Assembly: GCF_902506495.1 (NCBI RefSeq)
Contig: NZ_LR733264.1
Coordinates: 620,001-684,000, forward strand
Source of the DNA: Pseudomonas sp. 8O
GTDB taxonomy: Bacteria > Pseudomonadota > Gammaproteobacteria > Pseudomonadales > Pseudomonadaceae
Direction of reading: 5' to 3'
DNA: 64,000 nucleotides
Position 1 is the stretch's first letter. Each line of letters begins with the position of its first letter. The position numbers were made by a program, and so were the translations under genes. Positions 44,112 to 52,225 of the stretch are shown here, one piece after another. The notes under the pieces are model-generated. The model ran no database searches. It was not told the origin of the DNA and saw only the letters and a list, made by a program, of their open reading frames with translations.

Positions 44112-45251
44112 ATGCAACGCAACCATTTCGACACCGAACACAACCTGTTCCGCGACGCCTTCGCGGCATTTCTCGATAAAGAGGTGGTGCCGCATCAGGA
44201 GGAGTGGGAGGCCGCCGGGGTGGTCGACCGCAGCGTGTGGCGCAAGGCCGGCGAGATGGGCTTCCTACTGCCCTGGGCGGATGAGGAATACGGCGGCGCG
44301 GGTCTCAAGGACTTTCGCTATGAGCAGATCATGTGCGAGGAACTGGCGCGCATCAACGAACCAGGTTTTATGATCCCGCTGCACTCGGCGCTGTGCGGCC
44401 CCTATATCGCCGAGTACGGTAATGTCGAACAGAAGGCGCGATTGCTGCCGGGCATCATCAGCGGTGAAACCATCCTCGCGGTGGCGATGACCGAGCCGTC
44501 TGCCGGCTCCGATCTGGCTGGCATGCGCACCACGGCGGTGGATAAGGGCGACCACTGGCTGCTCAACGGCTCCAAGGTATTCATCTCCAACGGCTATCTG
44601 GCCGATGTGGTGATCGTCGCAGCCAAGACCGACCCGGCCAACAAGCACGCCATGGGCTTGTTCCTGGTGGAACGCGGCATGCCCGGTTTCGAGCGCGGCA
44701 AGAAGCTGAAGAAACTCGGCATGCACAGCCAGGACACCGCCGAGCTGTTCTTCAATGACGTCAAGGTGCCGAAGGACAACCTGCTGGGCGATGCCAAGGG
44801 CGGCTTCTTCTACCTGATGAACATGCTCGCCCAGGAGCGTCTGACCAATGCTTGCGGCGCGGTGGCCGGCGCTGAGGCGGCATTGCAGACCACCATCGAG
44901 TACGTCAAGGAACGCCAGGCCTTCGGCCGCCCGGTGGCGCACTTCCAGAACACCCGCTTCAAGCTGGCCGAGATGCGCACCCAGATCGATGTGGCTCAGG
45001 TTTTCACCGACCGCTGCGTGCTCGACCACAACCAGAAGAAGCTCAGTGCAGAAGTCGCCGCAGAGGCCAAACTGTTTACCACCGAGCTGCTGTGCAAGGT
45101 GGTCGACGAGGGCGTGCAGCTGCACGGCGGGTGGGGCTACATGTGGGAGTACCCGATCTGCAAGATGTACGCGAACGCGCGTATCCAGCGCATCTTCGCC
45201 GGCACGTCGGAGATCATGAAGGAAATCATCAGTCGCGGGATGAAGTTGTAA
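44112..45251 (+). CDS. Acyl-CoA dehydrogenase, branched-chain cluster
   Basis: A 379-residue FAD-linked acyl-CoA dehydrogenase. VAMTEPSAGSDLAGMRTTA is the flavin segment; the catalytic Glu is expected in the region ending in the GWGYMWEYPICKMYANARIQRIFAGTSEIMKEIISR signature. It is the first gene of a unit with an acyl-CoA ligase and an alpha-methylacyl-CoA racemase, which suggests a 2-methyl-branched or long-chain substrate. GGAGG lies eight bases before the ATG. Confidence 0.92.
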   Translation: MQRNHFDTEHNLFRDAFAAFLDKEVVPHQEEWEAAGVVDRSVWRKAGEMGFLLPWADEEYGGAGLKDFRYEQIMCEELARINEPGFMIPLHSALCGPYIAEYGNVEQKARLLPGIISGETILAVAMTEPSAGSDLAGMRTTAVDKGDHWLLNGSKVFISNGYLADVVIVAAKTDPANKHAMGLFLVERGMPGFERGKKLKKLGMHSQDTAELFFNDVKVPKDNLLGDAKGGFFYLMNMLAQERLTNACGAVAGAEAALQTTIEYVKERQAFGRPVAHFQNTRFKLAEMRTQIDVAQVFTDRCVLDHNQKKLSAEVAAEAKLFTTELLCKVVDEGVQLHGGWGYMWEYPICKMYANARIQRIFAGTSEIMKEIISRGMKL

Positions 45252-45255
45252 CGGT

Positions 45256-45306
45256 GTAGGGCGGGTGCAACCCGCCACGAGCGCTCTGTGGTGGGTTGCA
45301 CCCGCC
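45256..45306. repeat. Inverted pair of family E repeats (GTAGGGCGGGTGCAACCCGCC type)
   Basis: GTAGGGCGGGTGCAACCCGC faces GGTGGGTTGCACCCGCC between the dehydrogenase and the ligase. The second pair in this window is at 53281-53333. Confidence 0.7.
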
Positions 45307-45387
45307 TGCGAGAGGCTGTGGTCTATCGTCAGTAACGCTCGCATTGCAACGAGCAGGTGAACCCCAAGGACAAGAAGGTAACCTTCC

Positions 45388-47028
45388 ATGACCCTGCAAC
45401 TGCCTCTCGAACGCTTCGACCACTGGCTGGATCGACAACCCGACGCGGTCTGGCTGCGCCAGCCTGTCAATGGCGTATGGCACGACTTCACCTGGCGCCA
45501 GGTCGACGAGCAGGCGCGCCGCTTGGCCAGCGCGCTGTTGGCGCTGGGCTGCGTGCCCGGCGAACGCGTCGCTCTGCTGGCGAAGAACTGCGCCGAATGG
45601 TTCATCAGCGACCTGGCGATCCAGCACGCCGGGCTGGTCAGCGTGCCGCTGTATCCGCTGCAGGCGCCTGAACAGATCGCCTACGTGCTGGAGCACGCGG
45701 GCTGCAAGGTAATCCTGGTTGGCAAGCTGGATGAGCCGGACAAACTGGCCACCGGCATCGCGCCGCATATCACCCGCATCGCCATGCCTTATCCGACCAT
45801 GCCCGCCGAGCATCAATGGCATGCTTTGCTGGCGGCGCATGAGCCGCTGCTCGGCGCGCATCTGCAACGCGGCGAGGATCTGCTGTCGATCCTCTATACC
45901 TCCGGCACCACCGGGCAGCCCAAGGGCGTGATGCTCTCGGCCCACGCCATGGCGTTCTCTGCGGCCAACGCCACGGCGGAGCTGAACATGACGCCGCAGG
46001 ATCAGTTCTTCTCCTACCTGCCGCTATCGCATGCCGCCGAGCGCTTCCTGGTCGAATTCAACAGCCTCTACTGCGGCGCACCTGTGGCCTTCGTCGAGTC
46101 GCTGGAGACCTTCGCCAGCGACCTGCGTCAGGTGCGTCCCACCGTGTTCTTCTCGGTGCCACGGTTGTGGACGCGCTTTCAGCAGGGCGTGCTGGAGAAA
46201 TTGCCGGCGCACAAGCTCGACCGGCTGCTGCGCGTCCCGCTGCTGGGGAGGCTGGTGGCGCGCAAGGTGCGCGCGGGGCTGGGGTTGGACCGCGCACGCA
46301 TTCTGGTATCCGGCGCGGCGGCGATTTCCACCGGGCTGCTGGAGTGGTATAGGCGCCTGGGCATGACTATTTGCGAGGGTTACGGCATGACCGAGCACTT
46401 CGCCTACGGTTGTTTCAATCGCCCCGGGCAGGTGCGTTTCGGCACCGTGGGCAGACCGATGCCGCATCTGGAGGTGCGCATTGACGCCAGTGGCGAGATC
46501 CTGCTGCGCAGCGAGACCCTGATGCAGGGTTACTACCGTGAGCCTGAGAAAACCGAGGAAACCCTCAGGGACGGTTGGTTGCACACCGGTGATCGTGGCC
46601 AGCTGGACGAGGCGGGCTACCTGCGCATCACTGGGCGAGTGAAGGACATCTTCAAGACCAGCAAGGGCAAGTACGTGGCGCCGGCGCCCATCGAAGGCGA
46701 GATCGCCAAGAGTCATTGGGTCGAGCAGGTGTGCCTGATGGGCAGCAACCTGGATCAACCGCTGGCGCTGATCGAGCTTTCACCTGCGGCCCACCAGCAA
46801 CCACGCAGCTTGCTCGAACAGTCGTTGTCCGAGCATCTGCATGCAGTCAATCAACGGCTGGAGGCGCACGAGCGTGTCAGTCATTTCTATCTGGTCAGCG
46901 AGGCCTGGACAGTGGACAACGGCAGCATGACGCCGACCATGAAGATTCGCCGCAATGTGCTGGAAGTGCGGTATGCCGAAGCAATTGCAGCGATGCCCGG
47001 CGATGTCGTCATCGTCTGGGAAGGCTGA
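45388..47028 (+). CDS. AMP-binding acyl-CoA synthetase (long-chain type)
   Basis: A 546-residue adenylate-forming enzyme. LLSILYTSGTTGQPKGVMLS is the P-loop, GYGMTEHFAYG the A5 motif, WLHTGDRGQLDEAGYLRITGRVKDIFKTSKGKYVAP the hinge and catalytic lysine region. The closest pattern is the long-chain/bubblegum type ligase. It would activate the acid whose CoA ester is handled by the dehydrogenase and racemase of the same cluster. Confidence 0.9.
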   Translation: MTLQLPLERFDHWLDRQPDAVWLRQPVNGVWHDFTWRQVDEQARRLASALLALGCVPGERVALLAKNCAEWFISDLAIQHAGLVSVPLYPLQAPEQIAYVLEHAGCKVILVGKLDEPDKLATGIAPHITRIAMPYPTMPAEHQWHALLAAHEPLLGAHLQRGEDLLSILYTSGTTGQPKGVMLSAHAMAFSAANATAELNMTPQDQFFSYLPLSHAAERFLVEFNSLYCGAPVAFVESLETFASDLRQVRPTVFFSVPRLWTRFQQGVLEKLPAHKLDRLLRVPLLGRLVARKVRAGLGLDRARILVSGAAAISTGLLEWYRRLGMTICEGYGMTEHFAYGCFNRPGQVRFGTVGRPMPHLEVRIDASGEILLRSETLMQGYYREPEKTEETLRDGWLHTGDRGQLDEAGYLRITGRVKDIFKTSKGKYVAPAPIEGEIAKSHWVEQVCLMGSNLDQPLALIELSPAAHQQPRSLLEQSLSEHLHAVNQRLEAHERVSHFYLVSEAWTVDNGSMTPTMKIRRNVLEVRYAEAIAAMPGDVVIVWEG

Positions 47029-47063
47029 GTCGCCTACGCCACTTTTTCTTATCTGGAGTCACC

Positions 47064-48245
47064 ATGTCTGGCCCGTTGTCATCGCTGAAGATTCTCGATT
47101 TTTCCACGCTGCTGCCGGGGCCGTTCGCCTCGCTGCTGTTGGCCGATATGGGCGCAGAGGTACTGCGGGTGGAGTCGCCCACGCGCATGGACCTGGTGCG
47201 CGTGCTACCGCCGCACGATGGCGGAACCTCCACCAGCCACGCTTACCTCAACCGCAACAAACGCAGCATCGCCCTCGATCTAAAGCGGCCCGAAGCGGTG
47301 GAGGTGGTCAAGCAACTGGTCAGCCAGTACGACATCGTGCTCGAACAGTTTCGTCCCGGCGTGATGGACAAGCTGGGCGTCGGTTACGAGGCGCTCAAGT
47401 CGATCAACCCACGGCTGATCTACGTGTCGATCACCGGCTACGGCCAGAGTGGGCCTTATCGTGATCGCGCCGGGCACGACATCAACTACCTGGCGCTGGC
47501 CGGTATCGCCAGCTACACCGGGCGCCGCGACAGCGGCCCGTTGCCGCTCGGCGTACAGTTGGCCGACCTGGCGGGCGGCTCGCTGCATGGGGTGATCGGC
47601 CTGCTTGCGGCTGTGGTGCAGCGTCAGGTCACCGGTCAGGGACAGCAGGTCGACGTGAGCATGACCGACTGCGCCTTCAGCCTGCATGGCATGGCGGGCG
47701 CTGGTTACCTCGGTGCCGGCGTCGAGCCTGGAATGGAAAACCAGGCGCTCAATGGCGGTAGCTTCTACGACTACTACCGCACGCGCGACGGTCGCTGGTT
47801 CTCCGTCGGCAGCCTGGAGCCACAGTTCATGCAACAGTTCTGCGCCGCCATTGGCCGCCCCGAACTGGCAGCACGCGGCCTGTCACTCAAGCCCGAGGAT
47901 CAACGCGCGCTCAAGCGCGAGATCGAGATCGAGTTCGAGAAGCGCGATTTCGCGCAATGGTGCGAAGTCTTCGCCGCGCTGGATGCCTGCGTCGAACCCA
48001 TGTTGCCGCTATCCGAGGCGTTGCAGCATCCGCAGATCAAAGCCCGTGGATTGGTCGTCGAGGTGCCGCGCGAGGGGCTGCCCGCGCAATCTCAACTGGC
48101 TTGCCCGCTGAAGTTTTCTGAGGGCTTGGCGCCGCCCCGGCATGTCGGGGCGGCGGTTGGCGCACACACCGCCGAAGTGCTGGTGGAGTTGGGTTATGAC
48201 GCCGAGCGAATTGCAGCGCTAAGTGAGGCGCGCGTGTTCGGTTGA
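47064..48245 (+). CDS. Alpha-methylacyl-CoA racemase
   Basis: A 393-residue CaiB/BaiF-fold protein whose active site is that of alpha-methylacyl-CoA racemase (AMACR/MCR): His138 in RAGHDINYLALAG, Asp168 thirty residues later in QLADLAGGS, and Glu252 in VGSLEPQF, the same spacing as the mycobacterial enzyme's catalytic residues as I recall them (126, 156, 241). It inverts (R)-2-methylacyl-CoA esters to the (S) form that acyl-CoA dehydrogenases accept. GGAG precedes the ATG at 47064; the long frame upstream belongs to the ligase's other frames. This distinguishes it from the two CoA-transferases at 17342 and 21930. Confidence 0.86.
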   Translation: MSGPLSSLKILDFSTLLPGPFASLLLADMGAEVLRVESPTRMDLVRVLPPHDGGTSTSHAYLNRNKRSIALDLKRPEAVEVVKQLVSQYDIVLEQFRPGVMDKLGVGYEALKSINPRLIYVSITGYGQSGPYRDRAGHDINYLALAGIASYTGRRDSGPLPLGVQLADLAGGSLHGVIGLLAAVVQRQVTGQGQQVDVSMTDCAFSLHGMAGAGYLGAGVEPGMENQALNGGSFYDYYRTRDGRWFSVGSLEPQFMQQFCAAIGRPELAARGLSLKPEDQRALKREIEIEFEKRDFAQWCEVFAALDACVEPMLPLSEALQHPQIKARGLVVEVPREGLPAQSQLACPLKFSEGLAPPRHVGAAVGAHTAEVLVELGYDAERIAALSEARVFG

Positions 48246-48288
48246 ACCCGCTTAGGATGGGAGCCTTTATCGCAGCGGAGCGTCAGGC

Positions 48289-48693
48289 ATGAACGGAATT
48301 TCAGGGAGGATGGCGGGCGTCGTATCGGGCTTGGCAATGTATGTGGCCGTTACCCTGGCACCCGTGCAGGCCGCTGAGAATTCAGAGGATCCCTGCCAGC
48401 AAGGCAGCGCCATGGCCGCCTTCATGTGTCAGGGACCTGTCTGGAAAGCCGCCGAGCAGGAGCTGCAAGGCACTTATGATCGCGTGATGGCTTCGCTCAA
48501 GCAGTATGATCCGGCGCTCGCCAATGAACTACGGGACGCCCAGCGTCTGTGGATCAAGCTTCGCGAGCAGGATTGCAGCCTCTACGCCCGCAACCGCGTG
48601 CAAGGTTCGCCCTGGACCGGGTTCTGGGAGTCGGAGTGCCATGCCGAGCAAGCACGTGCACGCACTCAGTGGCTGCAATCGTTCGAGGGCTAG
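48289..48693 (+). CDS. LprI-like DUF1311 exported protein
   Basis: A 134-residue protein with a signal peptide ending near LAPVQA (residue 28) and a DUF1311/LprI domain (CQGPVWKAAEQELQGTYDRVMASL; LRDAQRLWIKLREQDCSLYA; WESECHAEQARARTQWLQ). The four Cys residues probably form disulphides. LprI in mycobacteria inhibits lysozyme; here the role is inferred from the family only. Confidence 0.85.
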   Translation: MNGISGRMAGVVSGLAMYVAVTLAPVQAAENSEDPCQQGSAMAAFMCQGPVWKAAEQELQGTYDRVMASLKQYDPALANELRDAQRLWIKLREQDCSLYARNRVQGSPWTGFWESECHAEQARARTQWLQSFEG

Positions 48694-48721
48694 AGGCCGC
48701 TAGCGGTGCGTCGGCGCCCGA

Positions 48722-49216
48722 TCACTCCTGGCGCTGCTCACCACTGAAGGTCAGCGTCACCTTGCAACGCCGGCAGTAGTAGCGGCGGCCCTTGGCGACC
48801 AAGGCGTGACGCTGGGCCGAGAAGGGGAACTCGCCATCCGCGCAGCTGCAACGATAGATGAATCGACTGACCTTGCGCCGCTCGACTTCGTAGCTGTGGC
48901 AGCGATGCGGCGGCAGCTCGTAGACGCCGCGCATGATCAACTGCCATTCCTCGCCATGCGGCTGAATGCGCGGGCCGAATAGCTGGTGGGCGATCATGTG
49001 AGCGACTTCGTGCGGCACTGTCTGGTGCAGGAAATCCTCATGGTTGGCCCGATACAGCTGCAGGTTGAAGCGCAGTTTGTTTTCCGTCAGGTGCGCGACG
49101 CCCGCCTTCTGCCCGCGTAGCTTGAAGCTGATTTCGGGGCGGGCAAAGCGTTGCTTGAAGAAGGTTTCGGCCTGCTGGTAGCAGGCTTCGACGCGGGCGT
49201 GAATATGTTCGGGCAT
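48722..49216 (-). CDS. SprT family zinc metalloprotease-like protein
   Basis: A 164-residue SprT domain protein: TVPHEVAHMIAHQLFG carries the HExxH-type zinc site (HEVAH), FGPRIQPHGEEWQLIMRGVY the third ligand region, and the C terminus has a zinc ribbon (YRCSCADGEF...YYCRRCKVTL) with four Cys. Related to human SPRTN; the bacterial role is unknown. Start at 49216 gives the usual family N terminus. Confidence 0.9.
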   Translation of the reverse strand: MPEHIHARVEACYQQAETFFKQRFARPEISFKLRGQKAGVAHLTENKLRFNLQLYRANHEDFLHQTVPHEVAHMIAHQLFGPRIQPHGEEWQLIMRGVYELPPHRCHSYEVERRKVSRFIYRCSCADGEFPFSAQRHALVAKGRRYYCRRCKVTLTFSGEQRQE

Positions 49217-49284
49217 GAGCGGGTGCAGGTACTGGCTGAGCGCCGATTATGCCGTAAGCCGGGAGCCTGTGCCGCTTGCCAATG

Positions 49285-49306
49285 AAAAGGCCGCCCGAAG
49301 GCGGCC
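49285..49306 (-). terminator. Terminator after the Yip1 gene
   Basis: On the minus strand GGCCGCC-TTCG-GGCGGCC is followed by TTTT. It lies 24 bp past the Yip1 gene stop and separates it from sprT. Confidence 0.8.
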
Positions 49307-49329
49307 TGTAGGTTAGCTGCTAATGACTA

Positions 49330-49929
49330 TCAGCTGGTGTAGACCGGGCCGACGCCCATGCCCCAGAGAATGACCGAGCTGGCGATCATCGCTACCAGCA
49401 CGACCAGGCCGACCGCCAGTACGGAACTGGAGAACATGAAGCCCTCGTCCTCAGGAATGTTCATGAAGGTCGGTATGCCGACATAGAGCAGATAAACGGT
49501 GTAGCAGATCGCGACCGTGCCCACGACCATGCCCAGCCACAGATGCGGATAGAGCGCTGCGAGCCCTCCGATGAACAGCGGGGTGGCTGTATAGGCCGCG
49601 AATACGACGCACTGGCTCAGGCTGGGATTGGCGTCGTAGGTACGTGCCATCCAGTGGATGAAGGCGCCCATCACGGCTACCCCGGCGAGCATCGCCAGGT
49701 AGGACATGATGGTCATCACCATCGCACTGCCTTCGGTAAGCATCACCGGTGCTCGGTCACCAATCGCCCAGCCAACCTGGGTGGTGCCGATGTAGGCTGA
49801 AATGGCGGGAATTGCCGCAAGAATCAGCACGTGAGTCAGGTACATGTGGCTGATGGATTCTTCCTCGCCACGGATTTCTTGCCATTCTTGATCGGGATGG
49901 GTGAAGAGCCCCCAAACGTGGTGGATCAT
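49330..49929 (-). CDS. Yip1-domain membrane protein
   Basis: A 199-residue protein with five predicted helices in the Yip1 arrangement: short soluble N terminus (HHVWGLFTHPDQEWQEIRGEEESISHMYLTHV), then hydrophobic segments to the C terminus (MLAGVAVMGAFIHW; YPHLWLGMVVGTVAICYTVYLLYVG; VLAVGLVVLVAMIASSVILWG). Function unknown. I start at the ATG at 49929, where the conserved N terminus begins; AGGAGG lies close upstream. Confidence 0.85.
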   Translation of the reverse strand: MIHHVWGLFTHPDQEWQEIRGEEESISHMYLTHVLILAAIPAISAYIGTTQVGWAIGDRAPVMLTEGSAMVMTIMSYLAMLAGVAVMGAFIHWMARTYDANPSLSQCVVFAAYTATPLFIGGLAALYPHLWLGMVVGTVAICYTVYLLYVGIPTFMNIPEDEGFMFSSSVLAVGLVVLVAMIASSVILWGMGVGPVYTS

Positions 49930-50097
49930 GCCAGACACCTCCTCTTTCTTATGACGGTCGCCCCCCAGCGAACGCCCGAGGCGCGTGTACAGCGCCACCG
50001 GGTGTCGGGCCGAAATCTATGCGACCTTATGTCGCAGTATAGGCAGGGCCTGGAGCAGGCGTGGTGTCTGGCTTTAGAGCAAATCGCTCTCTAGAAG

Positions 50098-50691
50098 TCA
50101 GCGGTAATAGCGCTCAAGAATTTCCATGGCCAGGTTTATCGACTGCAACCGCTCTGTGCTGCCGCCTCGGTCCGGATGATGCTCGCTGACCATTTGTCGG
50201 TAGCGCAGCTTGATGCGTGGCAGATCGAGTGTCCGTTCATTGGCCAGTTCGAACAGCTCGAGTGCGGCCTGCTTTTCTTCACCGCCCTGCATGCGTGTCC
50301 AGAAGCTGGTGAGCAGACGCTCGACGTCGCGCTCGTCGGTGCCCTGCAGGTTGCTCATGTCCAGGTAGTAATCGCGCAGTCCGTCGCGCTCACTGAGCGC
50401 TGCGTTGCCTGGCTGATACGGCAGCAGGCGGATACACAGCGGGCTGATCTGCAACTGGTTTAAGTTCTCCTCCCACAATCGCTCGCGCAGGCGATAAAGC
50501 GCGTTGAACAGCAGGAAATGAGTGCGAAACAGCACCAGCTTGTCGGCCAGGGGCAGATTGGGTATGTGGCCGCTGTGGCGGTCTTTCAATTGCTGTATCA
50601 GGGTGTATTCGGCAATGCCGTCCGGTGCTGCCTGCAGCAATTGCAGTAGCTGCTCGGCGAGGTCCAGGCTGGGGTCGAGATCGTCGTTCAT
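50098..50691 (-). CDS. DnaJ-domain protein (DNA-J related)
   Basis: A 197-residue protein with an N-terminal DNAJ_related domain (about residues 10-130, LLQLLQAAPDGIAEYTLIQQLKDR) and a C-terminal J domain containing the HPD motif in MVSEHHPDRGGSTERLQSINLAMEILE. It should stimulate an Hsp70 ATPase; the client is unknown. It is read divergently from ttcA with a 101-bp gap. Confidence 0.88.
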   Translation of the reverse strand: MNDDLDPSLDLAEQLLQLLQAAPDGIAEYTLIQQLKDRHSGHIPNLPLADKLVLFRTHFLLFNALYRLRERLWEENLNQLQISPLCIRLLPYQPGNAALSERDGLRDYYLDMSNLQGTDERDVERLLTSFWTRMQGGEEKQAALELFELANERTLDLPRIKLRYRQMVSEHHPDRGGSTERLQSINLAMEILERYYR

Positions 50692-50792
50692 CGGCCGAGA
50701 CTAGCATTTCATTGCTATCGGGGTAGGGGCGCGGCGCCATTGTGCGTAAAATGTCGCGCTTTCGTTCCCACTCCCTCGGATTTCGACGCACC

Positions 50793-51617
50793 ATGGGCAC
50801 CCTTTCGGTCAACCAGAACAAACTGCAGAAGCGCATTCGCCGCCTGGCCGGCGAAGCCATCACCGACTTCAACATGATCGAGGATGGCGACAAGGTGATG
50901 GTCTGCCTGTCCGGCGGCAAGGACAGCTACACCATGCTCGACGTGCTGCTGTACCTGCAGAAGGTGGCGCCGATCCAGTTCGAGATCGTCGCGGTGAACA
51001 TGGACCAGAAGCAGCCCGGCTTCCCCGAGCATGTGCTGCCGGCCTATCTGGAATCCGTCGGCGTGGCGTACCACATCATCGAGAAGGACACCTACTCGGT
51101 GGTCAAGGAGAAGATTCCCGAGGGCAAGACCACCTGCTCGCTGTGCTCGCGTCTGCGTCGCGGCACCTTGTACACCTATGCCGACGAGATTGGCGCGACC
51201 AAGATGGCGCTGGGGCACCACCGCGACGATATCCTGGAAACCTTCTTCCTCAACATGTTCTACGGCGGCACGCTCAAGGCCATGCCGCCCAAGCTGCTGT
51301 CCGACGATGGCCGCAACGTGGTGATCCGCCCGCTTGCCTACTGCGCCGAGGCCGATATCGAGGCTTACAGTCAGCTCAAGGGATTCCCCATCATCCCGTG
51401 CAATCTGTGCGGTTCGCAGGAAAACCTGCAGCGTCAGGTGGTCAAGGAGATGCTGCAGGAGTGGGAGCGCAAGAGCCCAGGTCGTGTCGAGATCATGTTC
51501 CGCGCCCTGCAGAACGTGCACCCCTCGCAGTTGGCCGACCGCAACCTGTTCGATTTCAAGAGCCTGAAGATCGACGACAGCGCCACGCCGCGTTTTCTCG
51601 ATGTAATGAGCCTGTAA
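50793..51617 (+). CDS. ttcA: tRNA 2-thiocytidine synthetase TtcA
   Basis: A 274-residue PP-loop ATPase with a [4Fe-4S] cluster that thiolates cytidine 32 of tRNA. PP-loop SGGKDS is at residues 40-45, the cluster Cys residues are Cys115 and Cys118 in TTCSLCSR and a third in [10 protein letters not shown]. The start at 50793 gives [18 protein letters not shown], the usual N terminus; the open frame begins at 50742. Confidence 0.96.
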   Translation: MGTLSVNQNKLQKRIRRLAGEAITDFNMIEDGDKVMVCLSGGKDSYTMLDVLLYLQKVAPIQFEIVAVNMDQKQPGFPEHVLPAYLESVGVAYHIIEKDTYSVVKEKIPEGKTTCSLCSRLRRGTLYTYADEIGATKMALGHHRDDILETFFLNMFYGGTLKAMPPKLLSDDGRNVVIRPLAYCAEADIEAYSQLKGFPIIPCNLCGSQENLQRQVVKEMLQEWERKSPGRVEIMFRALQNVHPSQLADRNLFDFKSLKIDDSATPRFLDVMSL

Positions 51618-51626
51618 GGCGCCGCC

Positions 51627-51701
51627 GTAGGGTGGATCACGCTTCACCGATTCGCCGTGTATGGGGATTGGTGGATGTAAAGGGCGACATCCACCCTACG
51701 T
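51627..51701. repeat. Inverted pair of family D repeats
   Basis: GTAGGGTGGATCACGC faces GGCGACATCCACCCTAC downstream of ttcA; a family C pair follows directly. Confidence 0.65.
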
Positions 51702-51707
51702 AAGACA

Positions 51708-51766
51708 TCGCGGCTAAAGCCCATCCCACGGTTCGCGTCGTTTGTGGGAGGGGCTTTAGCCGCGAC
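51708..51766. repeat. Inverted pair of family C-like repeats
   Basis: TCGCGGCTAAAGCCCATCCC faces GGGAGGGGCTTTAGCCGCG, ending 10 bp before the promoter of the DAHP synthase leader. The two pairs isolate the leader transcript from ttcA. Confidence 0.65.
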
Positions 51767-51776
51767 GCTTTCGCCC

Positions 51777-51806
51777 TTGCCAGGCTGCAAAGGCCTGGAG
51801 TATGGT
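51777..51806 (+). promoter_or_regulatory. Sigma-70 promoter for the DAHP synthase leader transcript
   Basis: TTGCCA and TATGGT with an 18-base spacer. Transcription would start near 51813, about 18 bases before the first leader ORF, as in classical attenuators. Confidence 0.6.
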
Positions 51807-51830
51807 TCGGCCATCGCTTTGGAGAATTCC

Positions 51831-51962
51831 ATGTCCGCCAGCCTCAACCTCCTGTCCATGCTGCAAGCCGGTGCCACGAGCGCCGCGCTGGCTCGTGCGC
51901 AGGCGCTTGTGGCGGCAGCGTATTATTTCTTTGGGTATTGGTTTAGCCACAGGCGCGCCTGA
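51831..51962 (+). CDS. Aromatic leader peptide 1 of the DAHP synthase attenuator
   Basis: A 43-residue ORF with GGAG six bases before its ATG. Near its end it encodes YYFFGYWF (codons 51921-51944): seven aromatic residues in eight, covering Tyr, Phe and Trp, followed by a short polar tail and TGA. Starting 57 bases after its stop is a perfect intrinsic terminator. This is the arrangement of a ribosome-mediated attenuator: a shortage of charged tRNA-Tyr, -Phe or -Trp stalls the ribosome at this run and allows readthrough into the gene for the first enzyme of the aromatic pathway. The N-terminal 30 residues are alanine/leucine-rich, longer than in typical leader peptides. Confidence 0.8.
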   Translation: MSASLNLLSMLQAGATSAALARAQALVAAAYYFFGYWFSHRRA

Positions 51963-52014
51963 TACCCCACAGGCGGCCTGAGACACCAGGGTCGCCACCA
52001 GAGACGTTTTCCAG

Positions 52015-52055
52015 AAAACCCCCGGTCGGCAACCCGACCGGGGGTTTTGTTTTTT
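52015..52055 (+). terminator. Attenuator terminator ahead of DAHP synthase
   Basis: CCCCCGGTCGG-CAAC-CCGACCGGGGG, an eleven-base-pair perfect stem, is extended by AAAA/TTTT and followed by TTTTGTTTTTT. It lies between the two leader ORFs, not after the gene, so it can only act as a regulated premature terminator. A GTTTT/AAAAC mini-hairpin (52007-52019) overlaps its 5' arm, and GGGTAT/ATACCC (51933/51962) could form an upstream stem that overlaps the aromatic codons. Confidence 0.85.
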
Positions 52056-52091
52056 CCGGCCGAAAAACGGCCACAGATCGAGGACTCACAG

Positions 52092-52181
52092 ATGAACCGT
52101 TATTACCGCAACTACCGCTACGACTGGCGATTTAGCAGCGTCACCACCGCCCTGACACCTTTGCAACGAACACTCAGTTAG
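52092..52181 (+). CDS. Aromatic leader peptide 2, after the attenuator
   Basis: A 29-residue ORF beginning MNRYYRNYRYDWRF: four Tyr, one Trp and one Phe among the first 14 residues, interleaved with Arg. GAGGA lies seven bases upstream. It starts 36 bases after the terminator's T-tract and ends 44 bases before the DAHP synthase ATG. No terminator follows it; instead CGCGGT-ATCG-ACCGCG (52188-52203) forms a hairpin just before the synthase ribosome-binding site, so a stalled ribosome here could control translation. A similar role to leader 1 is inferred. Confidence 0.65.
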   Translation: MNRYYRNYRYDWRFSSVTTALTPLQRTLS

Positions 52182-52225
52182 CGCCGCCGCGGTATCGACC
52201 GCGCCGGCCAAGGAACCGCCAGATC

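Noticed and set aside
44265-45605. 446-residue minus-strand ORF opposite the acyl-CoA dehydrogenase
   Set aside because: His/Leu/Gln-rich shadow translation with no motif.
51831-51962. The 43-codon ORF as a small membrane protein
   Set aside because: The aromatic run near the C terminus, short promoter leader and following terminator fit an attenuator better than a functional membrane peptide.
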